From NCBI RefSeq assembly GCF_040939455.1, contig NC_134116.1, positions 68,448,400 through 68,512,399 on the forward strand: a stretch of DNA of 64,000 nucleotides, written 5' to 3'. Within the stretch, counting starts at the first letter, position 1. Each line of letters begins with the position of its first letter. Positions 9,443 to 24,300 of this stretch are shown here, in pieces. The stretch comes from Microcebus murinus. Taxonomy: Eukaryota; Chordata; Mammalia; Primates; Cheirogaleidae. The notes below the pieces were generated by a model, which was given only the letters and a program-made list of their open reading frames with translations, ran no database searches and was not told the DNA's origin. A program made the position numbers and the translations under genes.

Positions 9443-12049
9443 GTAAGTCGAATAGACATTTCTACCGGTAATGCTGTGCACAGTTTAGAGTGCACAGATC
9501 ATGAACTGGAAAAAGCCATGACAAATGGTTGCAAAGAAAATGGGGGATTAAAATTGCGGTTCATGCAGAAAATAGAATTAGCATCATTTGGAATAGAAAT
9601 GAATCTTTCTGACGTGAAAAAAATATCTGCCACACTTATTTTAAGTTTTAGTAAAATCATCTTTTCTTTTAAATGACCTCATTTAAAAAAAGCTATATAG
9701 ACTGTTTTTAAAATGTGCAATAATAAAAGAAACTTATGTACTTATGACAGGACGTTAAAAGATGGAGCAAATGTAAAACCAACCATGTTAGAAAATCCAA
9801 GTACGTTTCAATGTTTCCTCATGTGTTTTCCAGGTACTAAAGTCTCTTCACGTGTCTTCTAGTTCCCTACACGAAATTTAAGCATTTTAAATAATTCACA
9901 ATGGAAACCCAAGACTAACCTAGCCATTATGATTATGTGTGTAAAACTCTCTGTCCCTGTATCCACATGAGAAATAGGCAGCATCCTTTGTCAACCTCCA
10001 GTAATTCTCATAATCGGCTTTACTGACAGCCCAGGCCTGTAAGCACCGTGTTTGATGCTCACACAGTTCTCATAAAATATTCCTCTACATATCTGTGCCC
10101 ATTTCCTTCCTACTCCAATAAAACATGATTAATTAGCACACAAATTAGGAAGCCAGGTGATTTTCCTCTACACAGCAACCACATATGAATACCCTATGGT
10201 TTTGTGGGTGATTTTAAAAGCCCAATCTCATTTTCAGGCCATCAAAGAATTGTGTTTAATATAAGAGAGGATAGTAATTTCTTGAGTGGAAAAAAAAATC
10301 AATAATCTCACATAAACTAAACCACGGATCACTAACATGCTTTGTTGGCTTAATTCCACATCTGTTTTATCTTTAATGCCAATATTTACAACTCCATTTT
10401 AATTAATCAACATCTGTTTGTTTGTATATAAAATTTTAATCTCAGCCGTAGAATCCTCAGTTCCTTTCAGAAATAGCTTTGATACAAACCACGGATCATA
10501 AATAAAACACAAAAGCATCCCAGCTTCCCTAGTCATTTCTTCCTTTATTCCCAGCTCTTTCTGGATTCTTCTGTTCCTAAGCAGCAGTTCTTCAGTCTGA
10601 CCAGCTCCCTCAGCCCTGATGTCTTCCCACTGCCCTCTTCTGACCTTGGGCGGGAGGGATGCAATGAAACCCCTTGCAGGAGCATCCTCATAACTAGCGT
10701 GGCCTTGGATGACGTCTTAGTTTTGATATCTGAACTTATCTTCCCCCTGCCTCATTTGTGATCCCTGACTTGCTAACTTGGCCAGGGTAACTTGGACCCT
10801 GGGAGATTCACACTGGTCGGATCCCACCAAGCTCTCTCCCTTCATAAATGGGAATTCTGTCTGTAACAAACTTCCTGGATACTTTGTCTCCTGGATTTCT
10901 GTTAGAGAATACTTTTGCTCACTGCCTTTCACAGCTTTCTCGCTACTGTATATACTGCATCAAGATGCAAACTGCTTGCCAAGACCACCCCATCTGTGTC
11001 TGTTGCCATATCTTTCTGATCCCCTACTTTGTCTTCCAGGGGCAGAATTTCCCAATACCTAGAACTAACACCTGGAACTGTGTTATCCCCCCAGGTCCTC
11101 TCAGGGAAAAGCTCTGGTTCCTAGACTCAACCCTTCTGATCTACCTGTCAACAAGCAGTCAACAAGCTTATGCCTAGCACTGTCCTGATTTATGATTCCC
11201 TAAAATTCCTAGAAATCCTCTTGCTCCTATTATTGGTTTCTTAGTAAATAATTACATATTACAAACTAATTATAACATCAGAACAAGAAGATTGTGGCTA
11301 CACAAGTCTGATGTGAAATATCTAATATAAATTGTATTCCAAAAGCAAATATTATATATTAGATTGTTTTTACTATGTATTACTTTAGTTTATCTATATA
11401 TGTTTCCTCTATTATCATTAAAAGCAACAGATAATTGCATATCTCAAATATTAATAGCCTAAATCATTCAACCCAAATAAATCAGTTGTTCCACCTGAAT
11501 TATTTTTTTCCAGATAATGGAATGTAAATCTGCACCCAACAAATTATTTTTGCCTAAGGATACTCAAAAACTAAAAAGTATATTAATAATATATTAGTAT
11601 TATTAAGTAGAATGTATAAGGCACAAGTCCCCTGATCCTTGATGACCTGGTTTCAGCCTAATGGATATCAATTATTGCCAGAGGGTATGTAATGATGCTT
11701 TCAAGGCTCCTACTCAACATCTTATTTCTGTGATTTTGTTGGTTTTCAATTTTCTTCTTGTAATTCCATATCTTCCCTACATTTCGGACTTTTTTTACAG
11801 CCTACCATTTCAGACATATTATTCCATATGAAGGTTAAAAAATGTAATAATTCATGTAAGATACCTAACATAGTGCCTGTTGTCATAAAAAAAAATGTTA
11901 TAAAAATGTCATAAAACAGTGTTATCTGCTCTTACTATTAGCATGACTGGTAGTGGCAGAGCATTATCTCTCACAGGGTTCCCTCCCTGTCACTCCTTCC
12001 ACTCAGGGTACAAACATATGCTGAAACTTTGAACCCAATGTTTCTCTTT

Positions 12050-13330
12050 AGCTACCGCTCCTGTCTCTCTCTTTCCTTTTCATCCAAGCAACCTTAAAAA
12101 GAAGCCCGTACAAGATATCTTGTTTCCTCACCTCTCATTCATTCTTCATTCAAATGCAATCTGGCTTCTGCTTCCTTCATTCACTAAAACTACTCTAGTA
12201 AATATCACCTGGAGCCTCCTCTTAATACCTCCACCAGGAGATGTCTATCTGTTTACATCTTACTTAATGTGTTTGCCTCATTTGACCCTTTTTAACACTT
12301 CTATTTTTTGGAATCTTGTCCTCCTTTAACTTTTGTGTTACCTTTTTTTTTTTTTTTCACTTCACCTCTCATCTCTCTAACCTTTTCACTTTACTCTGAG
12401 AATTATATTTTAATTACTGCCTTTAAATAGTGATCTGCCTTAGCATACTAACCTCAGGCACTCTTAACAGTAGCCCTGTGAAAGCTCACAGGTGCCTATG
12501 GATTTGGCCCTGTGTGCCTAAGAGATGACTTCCATGTTCATATCACTAGCACAGATTTCCCCAGGGTGCATATACATCCAGCTGTCTATGGGATATCTCT
12601 CCATGTATGCCTCTTAAAGACTTAAATTCAATCAAAGAGACCTCATCAGGGTATCTCTCAAACCTTAGTCTTCCTCTTCTTCAGCTGCCATTTTAGTCAG
12701 AGCTACCACAATCCACCCAGATACTTAAAAACTTGTGTTTTACAGTACATCTTTCCTCTCCCCGATGCCTTCCACATGTAGTCACTCCATAACATCTATT
12801 CCTGTTCTCTTTATCTTGGCACGGTCTCCCCCTGCTCACTGCCCATACCTAAGTCCAAGTTCTCTTGCCCCTGGGCTCTGCCTTCCTTCATCTATCTTCC
12901 ATCCTGCTTCCTGGGTGAGCTCTCCAAACCCAAATCGCAGGCTCCTGTTTAATTTATCGAATGGTTTCCCGTTCCTTAACAGATGCAGCCACATTCCGTA
13001 TCTTGACATATGAGGTCCTTCAGTGATCTGCCCCTTGCCTCCTTTTTTAGTTCTAGTTTCATCCTTCTCAATTCCCCAACCACATTTTCCTGCTCGACAT
13101 TTCCTAATGGGTTATAAATCTCCAAATATGTTGTTTTCTTCCTCATCCCAGAATGCCCTTGTTCAGCCCTCCTATTTGGTAAAATTTTGTTCTTTTTTCC
13201 AAATCCTACCTCAGATATACCTTTTCCAGGATGCCTTTTCTGGTCCCCTGACTGTGAACTCGCAGTGGTCACAGCCTGTGGCCCATGTCTCCTATGCAGC
13301 TCCATGCAGTTTCCCATGAGCAAATGGACA
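12050..13330 (+). repeat. L2 LINE remnant (ORF2 to 3' region)
   Basis: A pyrimidine-rich stretch tracks the L2 consensus in the sense direction over more than 1 kb. It shows 'tcatttgaccctttttaaca' (from the RT region), 'accacaatccacccagatac', 'gaatggtttcccgttcc', 'gaggtccttcagtgatctgc' and a terminal 'caggatgccttttctgg'. All frames are broken. The 191-codon minus-strand frame across its 3' end (12976-13551) is an antisense shadow. Confidence 0.75.
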
Positions 13331-16234
13331 CTTCTTCCTGCTCCTTTCCAGGCTATTTTGTTATTAACATGAGAAAAACTACATGTCACTAAAAGATACC
13401 AAATGTTTAGGCATTGAAATTGTTCTATGTACAATTTTTGAACTAAGAGTTCTTGGGAAGGAGCTCTGCTACAAGGGCACAGGATTTGTGACTGGTTATG
13501 CTTGTTGAGCAAAGCCCTTTTATGTTTGTTGGAGCTGTTGGAACTGGCCAATTAAAGTCACACTTTATTTGTTTCAGTATACATTTTTGCTTATACACTA
13601 AAGATCAAATATTCAGATGGGTTTTGTGTTAATTTATGCTTGCTCATCATTTTAGTCTCATGGGATTGAAGAAAATTTCAAGTTTGGAATATATTACCTT
13701 TTTTACTTGTTCAGTTTTTCTGGTCATAAGTATATAACCAGGGAAACAAGCCAATCATATAAAATAGCTATTGAGAAATATATGCAAAAGACAATAGACA
13801 AAACATGTTCAGGAAGACAGAACCTCAACCCATACAAACTGTCTTCAGCCCAGGTTTTGTGCTATCACTTAATAGCACATTAAGTGGCATTATCTTGGGA
13901 AGTTTTCAGTCCTCATCTCACCACAGAATAAGGAAAATATTAGTCACATAAAGGCATTCTGGTATGTGATGCAACTAATGATCCTTAAATCCACGGCAAT
14001 ACTGGTCTCAATAGATTTGGGAACCACTAATGATCAAAATATTTGTGGAAGCAATGGCTTTGAATGTTAATCTAGATTGATTTTTTAAAAACCCACCTAA
14101 TAAAAGAACATCTCATTTAGAAATACCTAGATACCAGGATCTTAATGTATCTGAGATGTAAATATACTTTAGTTACATGGAACTATTCTGTAAATCTCAC
14201 CACTGATTCATTCCACTGAAAGAAGAAAAATAAAAGAAAGAAAGAATAAATTCTATAGTTAATCACAAAATGTCATTTTGTTTTGAATTTTCCCCTTTTA
14301 AAATTTTAATTTTAAAATGCCAATGAATATTTTGCTGAAGGGTTTACTAATGTTCCCTGAAAATTAGTGGTACTTATTTAGACAGAAGCAAATAAGTACC
14401 ATTCAACTATAACAACCCATTTATCCTGCATTACTGTTTTTATTTGAGCTGTTTTTATTTGAAAAAGTGACTGCTATGAGATTTATGTGGTAACATTCTA
14501 AATAATTTATTATATAACTCATGCAGTTTACCTCGTAACTTTCTCTAAACTGCTATTCGCGTCAGGAAAAACCAGCTGAATTACGTTTGTATATTCGCAG
14601 TGAGAATACACACTCTTTGGGAAGAAAGAATACAATTATTTCACATTAAATCCAAAGGATACTATCGTTAATTTTAGAAGTTGTCCTTAAAGTTACTAAA
14701 AATAAAGAATTCATGGCCATGGGCCAAATTTACTTTTTCCTGAGAAATTTTTCAAAGAATAACTTCTAGTGGTGTGGCCTTAGTCTAGGGTCAATGAACT
14801 AGATTAAACTCTCCCTCATATTGTTGGAATCTGACATCTGGGCTGCCCTTTAAGAAGACAGGACCACATCTCACACGATGCAAAAAGTGCTGTTTAAGAC
14901 TCCCAGTCTGACCGAAGTTGGTCAGGTCGGTGCCCTTTCTGTTTTATAATAATAATCTGTCGTTTTGTCATTTAACAGCTCAAGGAGAGATAAAGAATTA
15001 AATTTTATATAAATATTCAATTAAAAATATGAAAGTGTTTACTTTTTTTAAAAAAAAAAGCAATAAATTTGAGAAAATAAGTCCTGAACTACAAGTAAGG
15101 CATTTTTAGTTAGACTTTCCTGTTTATATGGACCAGAAATGTATGGCTTATTTCAAGTAATGTGCATTTTGTTATAAGAATCATGCACAGAAATACAGCC
15201 ATTTGATCCTCAGAGCAAAGGTTGATGTTAGCTGGGATAGAACCTAGAGCAAGCCCTAGCTTCAGGGAGATCAGGAGTCGATGCAGTGCGGGGCCATGGA
15301 ATTTTGCTCTGTGTATCAGCATTAAAGTGATTCAGCTACTCCCTATATATCCTCAGAGTTTACTTCTTACCTGGCTTTTTCATCCTCCATTCTCTGCTTC
15401 TTAGTTGGTGCTGTCTCAAACCCTTAGCATCCCATAATTCCAACGACCCTGACTCCATGTCATAACCCTTGTCAAATCAGTGCCTTTGGGCAACTACCTC
15501 ATTATCTTAATATTTCTAAGTTAAACTTTCCTAGAAAAAAAATCTGATCATTTTCACCTTACGCGATGCCGTAGGCCACACTGGCCTTACATGAATTGTC
15601 TTTCCTTGGGTCACTTGACCATGGTAGACCTAATTTATGGAGTCACCGGGCGAGGAACTCCAGAGACTTACGTAAGGATCGCCTCTCCATAAAAGGGTCT
15701 ACAGGGAACAATGTCACTGGAGTTGGGCGGTGCCAGAAACTGTCATTGACTTGGTCCTGCAACATGATCCCAATCTAATGGCAATCTCCCTACAGTCTGA
15801 AATCCTACCTCCTTAGTCACCATGCCAGCTATGAGGTTTTTGTTTTATTTTTACAATATAAGTTAAACAGTCTTATTTTAATCATTTCTCAAGGAGTATA
15901 AAAGCTCTGTCATATTTTTATTACATTATATTAATGTATTATAATGATTCCACTGCAACAGTAAGTTATGGAAACTTTACTTTCAATAAAATCACCAGAG
16001 TTCACTCATTGGCTAGAATGAAAAAAGAAATCACATTTTATTGTCTAAGCATTCTGAGCCTCTTTGCCATGTTATAGGATGCACACCACACAATTTTAGT
16101 ATAAATGTAGGAATCTGTCGTGATGACATTGTTTTTAATCCTCCTACAACCAAAGCAAAAGCAGGTAAGAGAACTGACATTTTTAAAGCCTAAGCTTTGT
16201 GATCTATCATATTAACTATCACTTAGTGCCCAAG

Positions 16235-16560
16235 ACAGGGACAGACAAAATTTCTGTGAAAAGGACCAGATAGTAAATATTTTAGGCTTTGTGAAACATA
16301 TATTCTCTGTTGCAACTACTTCCTTCTGCCATTGTAGCACAAAAGAAACCGTAAACAGTGTGCAAGAGAACGAGAATGATTTTCTTTTAATAAAATTTTA
16401 TTTATGACTATTGAAATGTGGACTTTATATGATTTTCCTATGTCACAATATATTACTATTCTTTTGGGTTTTTTTTCCCCCAACCATATGAGAAATCAAG
16501 ACCAATGATTCTTAGTTCAGTGGCTATACAAAAACAGGCTATGAGTCACATTTGTCTCAC
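16235..16560. repeat. hAT-type nonautonomous DNA transposon remnant
   Basis: Contains 'ggaccagatagtaaatat' and 'tttaggctttgtgaaacat' at one end and 'aaaaacaggctatgagtcac' at the other. This is a common mammalian hAT-type repeat whose ends read 'ggccagatagtaaatattttaggc' and 'caggc...gccggatttggcc' in fresher copies. I am not certain of the subfamily name. It ends about 270 bp before the next TRPC4 exon. Confidence 0.6.
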
Positions 16561-16802
16561 CCTGTGCTAGGAAAATCAGTGTAGCTTTAAAAGCTTTAAG
16601 GAAGTTTAAGTACACCATTTGTGCTAGTTTAATGAAAATGATTTTCTTTCATTCTTTTTATTAAGTTTAATTTTATAATTGCCCTAAAAGATTATTTTTA
16701 TGTTGATATACATTTTTAACTTAATCATATATATATATATAAAATAGTACCAAGTTCTATTGTTATATCTTGTTGTATAATATAGCTATTCTATTAACAT
16801 AG

Positions 16803-17048
<246 letters not shown>

Positions 17049-17579
17049 TAATTCAATATTCCCCCTAGAATCTGTTGTTCCTAGCTAATACTTTATTTTA
17101 TTATCATAGGAAATAAGATCTTTAATTGGTTGTTGATGAGACAGATAAGAATTATGATGTAAATGGTTAAGTTAAAATCTCTGAGCAGTATTACACTATA
17201 TGTGACTATATATTAGTCTAGTTTTGTCATGTTATACATAAGTAAAAAAAATAAAATAAATCCACTTTGCCAGGCAGTCATCAGCTACGGTAAGCAGTAG
17301 GTGAGTATGACTTACAAATAGGCAGCTAGCTTATCTCTGAGTAGTGCCCAGTGGGTTTGGCCTCCTGTCTGTCTGTTTACCCTACCATTCTAATATAAGT
17401 AAACTCATGCCTGCTGGGCAAGATGCAAAACCCAGAGGGGAATCAGGTAAATGGTAAAGCCACAGGATTTTCAGTTTCTTAAAGCTTAGATAAAGCAATA
17501 TTGAAGTAATATTGAATTCTGTAGAAGAATATATAATGCAATTTATTTGAAACTCTGGAATCCAAACAACTTAGTTTAA

Positions 17580-17760
17580 TGTATTTATTTATTCATTCAA
17601 CAAATACTTATTGAGTACATACTCTGTTGCCAAGTACTTTTCTAGAAACTAAAAGTACAGCAGCAAACAAGAAAGACAAAGCCCTTTGCCCACTTGACTT
17701 TATATACTAAAGATATATGTCTATGAGAGGTAGCTATAGCAACAAAACAAGACGTATATA
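17580..17760 (+). repeat. L2 LINE 3' fragment
   Basis: Shows 'attcattcaacaaatactta', 'ttgagtacatactctgttgc' and 'tacagcagcaaacaagaa', a clear diverged match to the L2 3' region. Confidence 0.7.
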
Positions 17761-18814
17761 GGAATGAAATATATTTCTTATGTCTTTCATATTTACACCT
17801 GAGACAAGTAGGATTTGATAAGCGTAATTATAGGTTGCCCATTTTCTCCATAAATAACTACAATTATATTATATCTTTGAATCTATGGTTAAAACCTCTG
17901 ATGTGTTATTACTGTTTTTTTGTTTTTTACATTTTTGTCAAGCAGCACTCTGAATTTTACTTAAACTGTGTTTATGGAGGCAAATTTTTCTTATAAGACA
18001 CTTGTCACTGGTGAAAAACTGCCTAAAACATGAAAATAGATTGGTTTATTTATTGGCTCACAGACTAAAGTCCTCCTAATGCATAATAATTCTTCTTGAT
18101 ATACCTAGGTCCAAGGATTTAGAGGTGAATGTCTAGACTTATAGATACATAGAGCTTCATTTAAGCATCTTACAATCTGAAATATTTGTAGATAGTCTCT
18201 ATAAATTTGTTTCAGAAGTTCTGTATACCTCCCATCAACACATTTCCAAAACATGGGTTCTATTTTCTAGAATAACAATGATAAAAATGAGAAAGATTCT
18301 AAATATAATATTAAGCTGTCCAAAATTTGGATTCTGTAAAACATTAAATAGCCCAATTTCATCAAAAAGAGAACATTTTTAAAAAATAGTTTCACATTTT
18401 CTTATTGCTTCTTTGTGGGGTATGTTTTTGTAGGTAATTTCTTTACAGAAATGAGAATCATCTTCAAATCTCTGTTTTTATCAAGACCAAACTCTAAGAC
18501 TATTGAAAGCGGGGCAGACATTGAGAATCTTATAATAAAATAAATCACATTTATTATAATAAAAAAATCACATTTTTTTGTAATTGTAATTGTAGACAGC
18601 TGTACCTCCTAGCATTCTGTGCATGACACCTCCTTGGGTCATGAACATGCCAAGCATTTGACTTTCACCTGTCCCAGAATAGCAGAATCTTCTCCTCAGA
18701 CTTTCTCTTTTTGTTCTATCCCCAACCCATAGGGTAAAATGTGAAAAGAGAGGAAAATTTAAAAATTGAAAGGAGGAAGCATTCATGTAGGTCATAACTA
18801 AAGGCTGCTTCCCA

Positions 18815-19130
18815 TTCATTCATTTGTTCACTGATTAAATATGTATTGTGCACCTAGTGTATGCCAGGCATAGACTGATTTTAGTGATACAAAGAATAAA
18901 AAAGTTTCTACTCTCAAGAAAAAAGTAATATAGTAGGGACAAAAATAAATAAATTAATTACTATTGAGAAAAGAACTTCGAGTGTGTTATGAAAATGCAG
19001 GACCTTGACTTGGCTTGGAGATAAGAGATAGATGGAGACTGATGGGTGTTGGGCAGTCTTCCTGGGAGAGATAACAGTTAGACTAAGTTTCAAATGTTGA
19101 CTAGGAGTTAGAAGGTGAATAGTGGAAGGT
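18815..19130 (+). repeat. L2 LINE fragment
   Basis: Begins with 'cattcatttgttcactgatt', then 'tgtgcacctagtgtatgcca', and continues into the purine-rich segment 'tcttcctgggagagataac'. Typical old L2 order; boundaries are approximate. Confidence 0.6.
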
Positions 19131-20611
19131 GGGTTTAGTCTTCCACAGTTCAGAAATTTTCATCTCCAGAATTCTAAGCACTATAGACTATAGCCCTTCT
19201 TAAAATCCCAAACCACGAACAAAGGAAATACCTGTTTAGTGATAGCAATGAAAGAACATAATTTGTGACTCCCTGAGAATCAGAAAATCGGAAGGAGCTA
19301 TTCACAGGCCAACACTTTATCTAAGTGACTGCCTTTTTATTTCCTTGAGCTAAATCTACTGAGTCCCATTCTCCATGCCCGAAGCAAACAATATACAATT
19401 TTCTTTGCTAATGCAGCACAATCAGCCCAAACCTATAAGTTTGTTTAGAATAAAAAAAATGGAAGAGAGAATGAGGGAGAAAAAAAGGAGAGGAAAGAGT
19501 GAGGAAAGGGAAGAGAAACTGCAGCTTCTGTGTTCCCATTTATAGATCAATCCATACAATCAGACACTTGCTCAGCAATAATGAAGACCATGCATTTTCT
19601 AGGTATGGTGATTTTTGTTGAAAGCACAGTCTGTGCAGTATCTAGACTAAAACCTATATTGTACAGAGTAGAAATGTACCTATAACATACACATTCATCA
19701 GCACACAACAATTTAGGAATATTAAAATGAAGCATAGTCTAAGACTATTCTTCTACTCCAAAATCTGAGTTCTTGTTTATAATAGTAATGGGTTATAATG
19801 AACTATTCTGAATTCTAAAATGCATGTATGCCCAGTTTCCACCTCCTACTTCCCAGATTTTCTGCTTAACTCAGATTTATGGCTAATTTAAGAAGAGGCT
19901 GGCTGCCCTATATCTAATTTCCACTTTCCCCTAGGAGGTTAACAAAGTGGAGTGAGTAACAAATGCAGAGGGGGACAGCCTCAGCCTTGAGGACAACAAC
20001 TAGCCATACTCATACCAGTGACATTTGGCCAAGGTTATGTCAAAGTCCAACGCTGTGTCAGAGGCCCTATCCTACATTTGTTAGAGGAATTTCTCTCTGA
20101 GTTTATGTCTGTTGCCTGAATGTGGCCAAGAATTATTCAGATGGAAACATATTCAATAAGACTTTTCCTAGCAACACTGAAGGATAAGCCGTGAGCATCT
20201 GTGAAGGTGGCATTCACCTAAGCAGGGGTGCAAGGCCTTGGGTAAGATGTAAAGTCTTATTTCTGGCCAGAATCTAATGAAACTGAGCTAATGTGAACCC
20301 GCAGTGCAGATGCAGATTCATCCTCACATCATAGCTAATCCCTGCAGTCTCTATGACATGGAATTATTTGAGGTGTCTGTTTCACTGCAGAAGGCAGGAT
20401 GAGAAGTGACATGGGATCTGTGACTCTATACCGGGGTGAGCCATTGTCTGAAGTGTTTAGATGACTATCTCCTGGAGTCAGTGTTGTTCTTCTAAGCGAT
20501 TTAATTAATGTTCCTAGAGCCACTCAAAGTCAGGCTATGGGCTCTCCATGAGGTTTATTTCACCTTATTAATTAGGAAACCTGTCAGCAGTTGTCATGTT
20601 CTCCTGTTCAG

Positions 20612-20806
20612 GACCATGCAGATATAGAATGGAAATTTGCTCGAACAAAGCTTTGGATGAGTTATTTTGAAGAAGGAGGGACTCTGCCTACTCCCTTCAA
20701 TGTCATCCCAAGCCCCAAGTCACTCTGGTACCTGATCAAATGGATATGGACACACTTGTGCAAGAAAAAGATGAGAAGAAAGCCAGAAAGTTTTGGAACA
20801 ATAGGG
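20612..20806 (+). CDS. TRPC4: TRPC4 exon: TRP box and proximal C-terminus
   Basis: A 195-nt exon, phase 0 at both ends (TTCAG|GAC ... GGG|GTAAGA), encoding residues 629-693. It starts with [21 protein letters not shown] (634-639) is the canonical TRP box that runs along the membrane under S6 and couples gating. The proline-containing [19 protein letters not shown] (second TRP motif region) and a lysine/arginine-rich [12 protein letters not shown] follow. The residues [15 protein letters not shown] distinguish it from TRPC5, whose equivalent segment is different and longer. Symmetric phase means skipping would keep the frame but delete the TRP box. Confidence 0.97.
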
Positions 20807-21179
20807 GTAAGAACACAGCATGTTAGTATTACTTTTTTTAAATTGTGTGTTTTAAAATATTTGTGTTCCTTCTTGAACATGTTCAGGTCTTTAGCCTTTT
20901 TGTTCTTACTGCTTACATGTCGTGAACACTTACAGCACATCCACCGTGACTCAGGCACTCTCTGAGCAACTGTGACTTTTTCACAAGCCCATTTCCTGCA
21001 TCTAGGGCAGCCACTGCTATTTTAACAGGAGCCACAGTATTCCTTCACACGGGCCTTCCCAGACCTGTTCATCGAGGCTTGGGGAACTAGTACCTTGTCT
21101 CTTAGTACCTGGATTTCTAGCTCTTTTCAGAATTCTAACAGCAGATTATTTGTGCTATTACTTACTCAATGTCTGTTTG

Positions 21180-21300
21180 TCCATAAGCTCCATGACAGGA
21201 GGGCATCTGCTCTGGTCACTGCATAGTGCTCGTGCCTAAGATGGGCCCCTGCACAGAACATTTTATGTTTGAGTAAAAGTTCTCAATTAAATGACTGAAT
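21180..21300 (+). repeat. L2 LINE 3' end fragment
   Basis: Has 'ataagctccatgacaggagg', 'gcccctgcacagaaca' and a terminal 'aaatgactgaatgaat', the usual order at an L2 3' end. Confidence 0.6.
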
Positions 21301-24300
21301 GAATATCGTAACTTAAATATGCTGTGCCAAATGCCAGCTGTGATCTCAGAATGTGTTTAGTTATTCAACATGTTGCTTCCACTCCCTAACATATTAGATG
21401 CCAAGAATGTAGGTATCTAAAAATAATATACAGGAATGCTCAGAACCATGCTCCTGGTAAACTGGAGGATTATATATCCTTTGGAAACTTCTTTCGTACT
21501 GGAAATCAAGAGTTTAAGCAATTCCAATAAAAATTACATGGACTTAGGCTTTTGTTCTAGCCAAACCACTGATGTGTGATAAATCATTCTCCATTGCTTT
21601 CTCACTTTGTTTTCTAATTTTCAAAGTTCTCATAGTGATGTTTTGGAAATTAATATGCTAACATTCGTTAGGCACTTTGACCTTCTCAGAGAAATTGCTT
21701 TGCAAGTATTTAAAATTGCCTTCACAATAGAATTACCAAGTAATTATTGGATATTTAATCGAAAAATGTTCATTCATTTTTAATTTTATTTAACATAGTT
21801 TATGATGACTGCTACTTATGCCCTAAGTGATCCTTCTCAGTTTTGAACTTCATGGCGCAGCAGGCATTGTAATCAGCCCCAAAGGGAGCTTTCTCCTACT
21901 GAAAGTGGAATTGATTTTCCTCTCATCTCAGTTACAATTCTAATTTCAAAGAGAAATTGATAGGCAAGTGAGTATTGCAAACAGAGAGGTGCTTAAGAGA
22001 GGAAGTTATATTCTTTCCTCTAAACTATTACTCACCAACTTGGGGGACTACAGTTTGGAAATGTATCTGAAACCAAAGTCAGTTTATGATGAAACCTTAT
22101 CCTGTAAACTCTCATACTAATTTATGGACTTTATTACTGACCTTAGAAAGGACTGAAATCATTTTACTGCAAATGTTTGATTTGTCTGTTAAAAGATACT
22201 AAATTCAAATTACTGATAAAAGAGGTTGTAGAATAAGTGTAATGACTTAGGTTTAATAAGCAATTATTGCATGTATTCTCCCTGCCAATAACCTAGTTGG
22301 AAACTGGGAAGTGAAAGGAAGTGCCACTCTATGGTTTCCATCCTTGAGGCCATCAACTTTAATGTGGGAGACACAGAAGTGAGAACATATTACTATAATA
22401 CATGTCATATAACATATTTAACATCATAGTAATATGCAAGATGTTATGAGAACAATGTGAGAAATAATTAAGGTTTTCCTTGAGGAAACAGTAAAAGGCT
22501 TCGGGGAAGCCAAACTCTTGCTTCCTTCCTTCCAGATCAAAATATACTTGTCCTTTGTCCCATCTTATTCTTAAATTTATTATAATTTTTTATTTGATTC
22601 CTGATAAGATATTAATGATTAATATTGTCTTAATATACTACTTCTCATAACAGCATTTTGATTTTTAAAAAGCTTTCTGGGCCAAAAAAAAAATGCCCAC
22701 TCACCAATATAAATTTGCCTTTCATATTTTCATTTTAGGCAATAGCTCAGGGAATCTTGTTTTTTAAGATGCTAGGAGATATGTAAACAAGATATAAGGC
22801 CCTACTCTGATATTTTAAGAGATCCATTTGTACTGTCAACAAAAACAATAGAGAATCATTCCAGAAATTTGACTTCCAGCCCTTCCACCCCCCTTCCTCT
22901 CACTGTTGACTCACTCACTGGTAGGAACATGTTGCCATCTTTGCATAGATGCACAGAGGAGCTCTCAATCATCTGGGCTTTCTTATGAAAGTAGTGATTC
23001 ACACCTTTCAGATGGAAAGGGCAAATGGCATATGTTAAAGAGCATTTTTAAAATATATATTACTGATCTCCAAAAAAGTCACAAATTTCTTTCTATGTCT
23101 CTATCTCTAAATTGGAATCTGCCTCAAGCTGATGCACCACGAGCTAATTCACCCCAAACTTTCTCCTTTGCCATGTCGATTCTACTAGCTGTTGATAATG
23201 GCTATTTTGATGCTTTGGGAATTAATGCCAAACTAAATAAATATTCTGAATCATCCCTCTCTTTTCCACTAAGCTAAGGCATTGGGTGAGCACCAGCCTA
23301 ATCAAACTCAACACTATCTGAATATATTCTTATTTGTACTACATTTTCAGAATGAGGAGGATATAATATTTTGGTTTGCATTCTTAGTTGAATTTTATAC
23401 ATTTTTTGTTAATATGAAAATAAATAATCTGTATTATTTATAAAGAAGCTTTTGCTCATAAAAATAAGATAAATGAAAATAAACTAAGATGATTGTAATA
23501 TTAATAGAGGAGTTAAATGAGAAAGTAATGTCAAAAAGTAATTGATTTGCTATGCATTCATTTCAACTTGGTTAATCCTCCTAATAGTTCATTGAAGACA
23601 AAGAGATATATACATATGTGTCTATCAATTAAAAGGTGACACTGCAATACCAATGACAGTCACTTTGTAAAACCAAAGATTGGTTTAGATTACAGCATTA
23701 TACTCCAAAGGGACCTTAGATACCACTTAGCTCAACCATTTCCTTTAAAAGAAAACTTTTTTACTTTGCCCAGTGTCTCAGGGTCCCTTAAGGACAGAGT
23801 TGGAGAAACATGCTTGGGTCTTTTGTTTCCTCATCCAATGTGCTCTCCATTACTCTCTTTTATTTTCCTGAAAAGTCTAATGAACATGCAGCAACACCTT
23901 CCATGCTGTGTCTTTTGATTTTTTTCCAACAGCTTTTGCAGATCCTATCATTGTTTTCAGCTGCCTTTTAGACTCCTGTATGTCAAAGCCCTTGTTTAAT
24001 GTCCTGGTTAGCCTTCTGCTATTATCCCCAACTTGCTAAAATTCATGCCATTTTTTGAAGCAGAACATTAAACCTCAACTGGAGGTTACTCCATTCTTTG
24101 AGGCATTTTCTCTATCCTTCTCATTTGTGGTTTACTTAACTGGCACTTGTCACCTAGCCTTTGCCTGAATGTCACCCAGGCGCTCATTCTATGCACGTTT
24201 CAGGAAGAGCCCAGAAACCCAGTGCTGCTCCAAGTTGCTGTGTCAGCCCCTCTCTAGGAGCCCATTATTGGCGATCTTATCTTGCTATTTATGGCTTCCC

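Noticed and set aside
12976..13551. 191-codon minus-strand open frame
   Set aside because: Much of it is antisense to an L2 remnant, and it has no domain or codon signature; chance frame in pyrimidine-rich DNA.
22906..23277. 123-codon + strand frame in a TRPC4 intron
   Set aside because: No similarity I recognise, no signal or domain, and no splice or promoter context.
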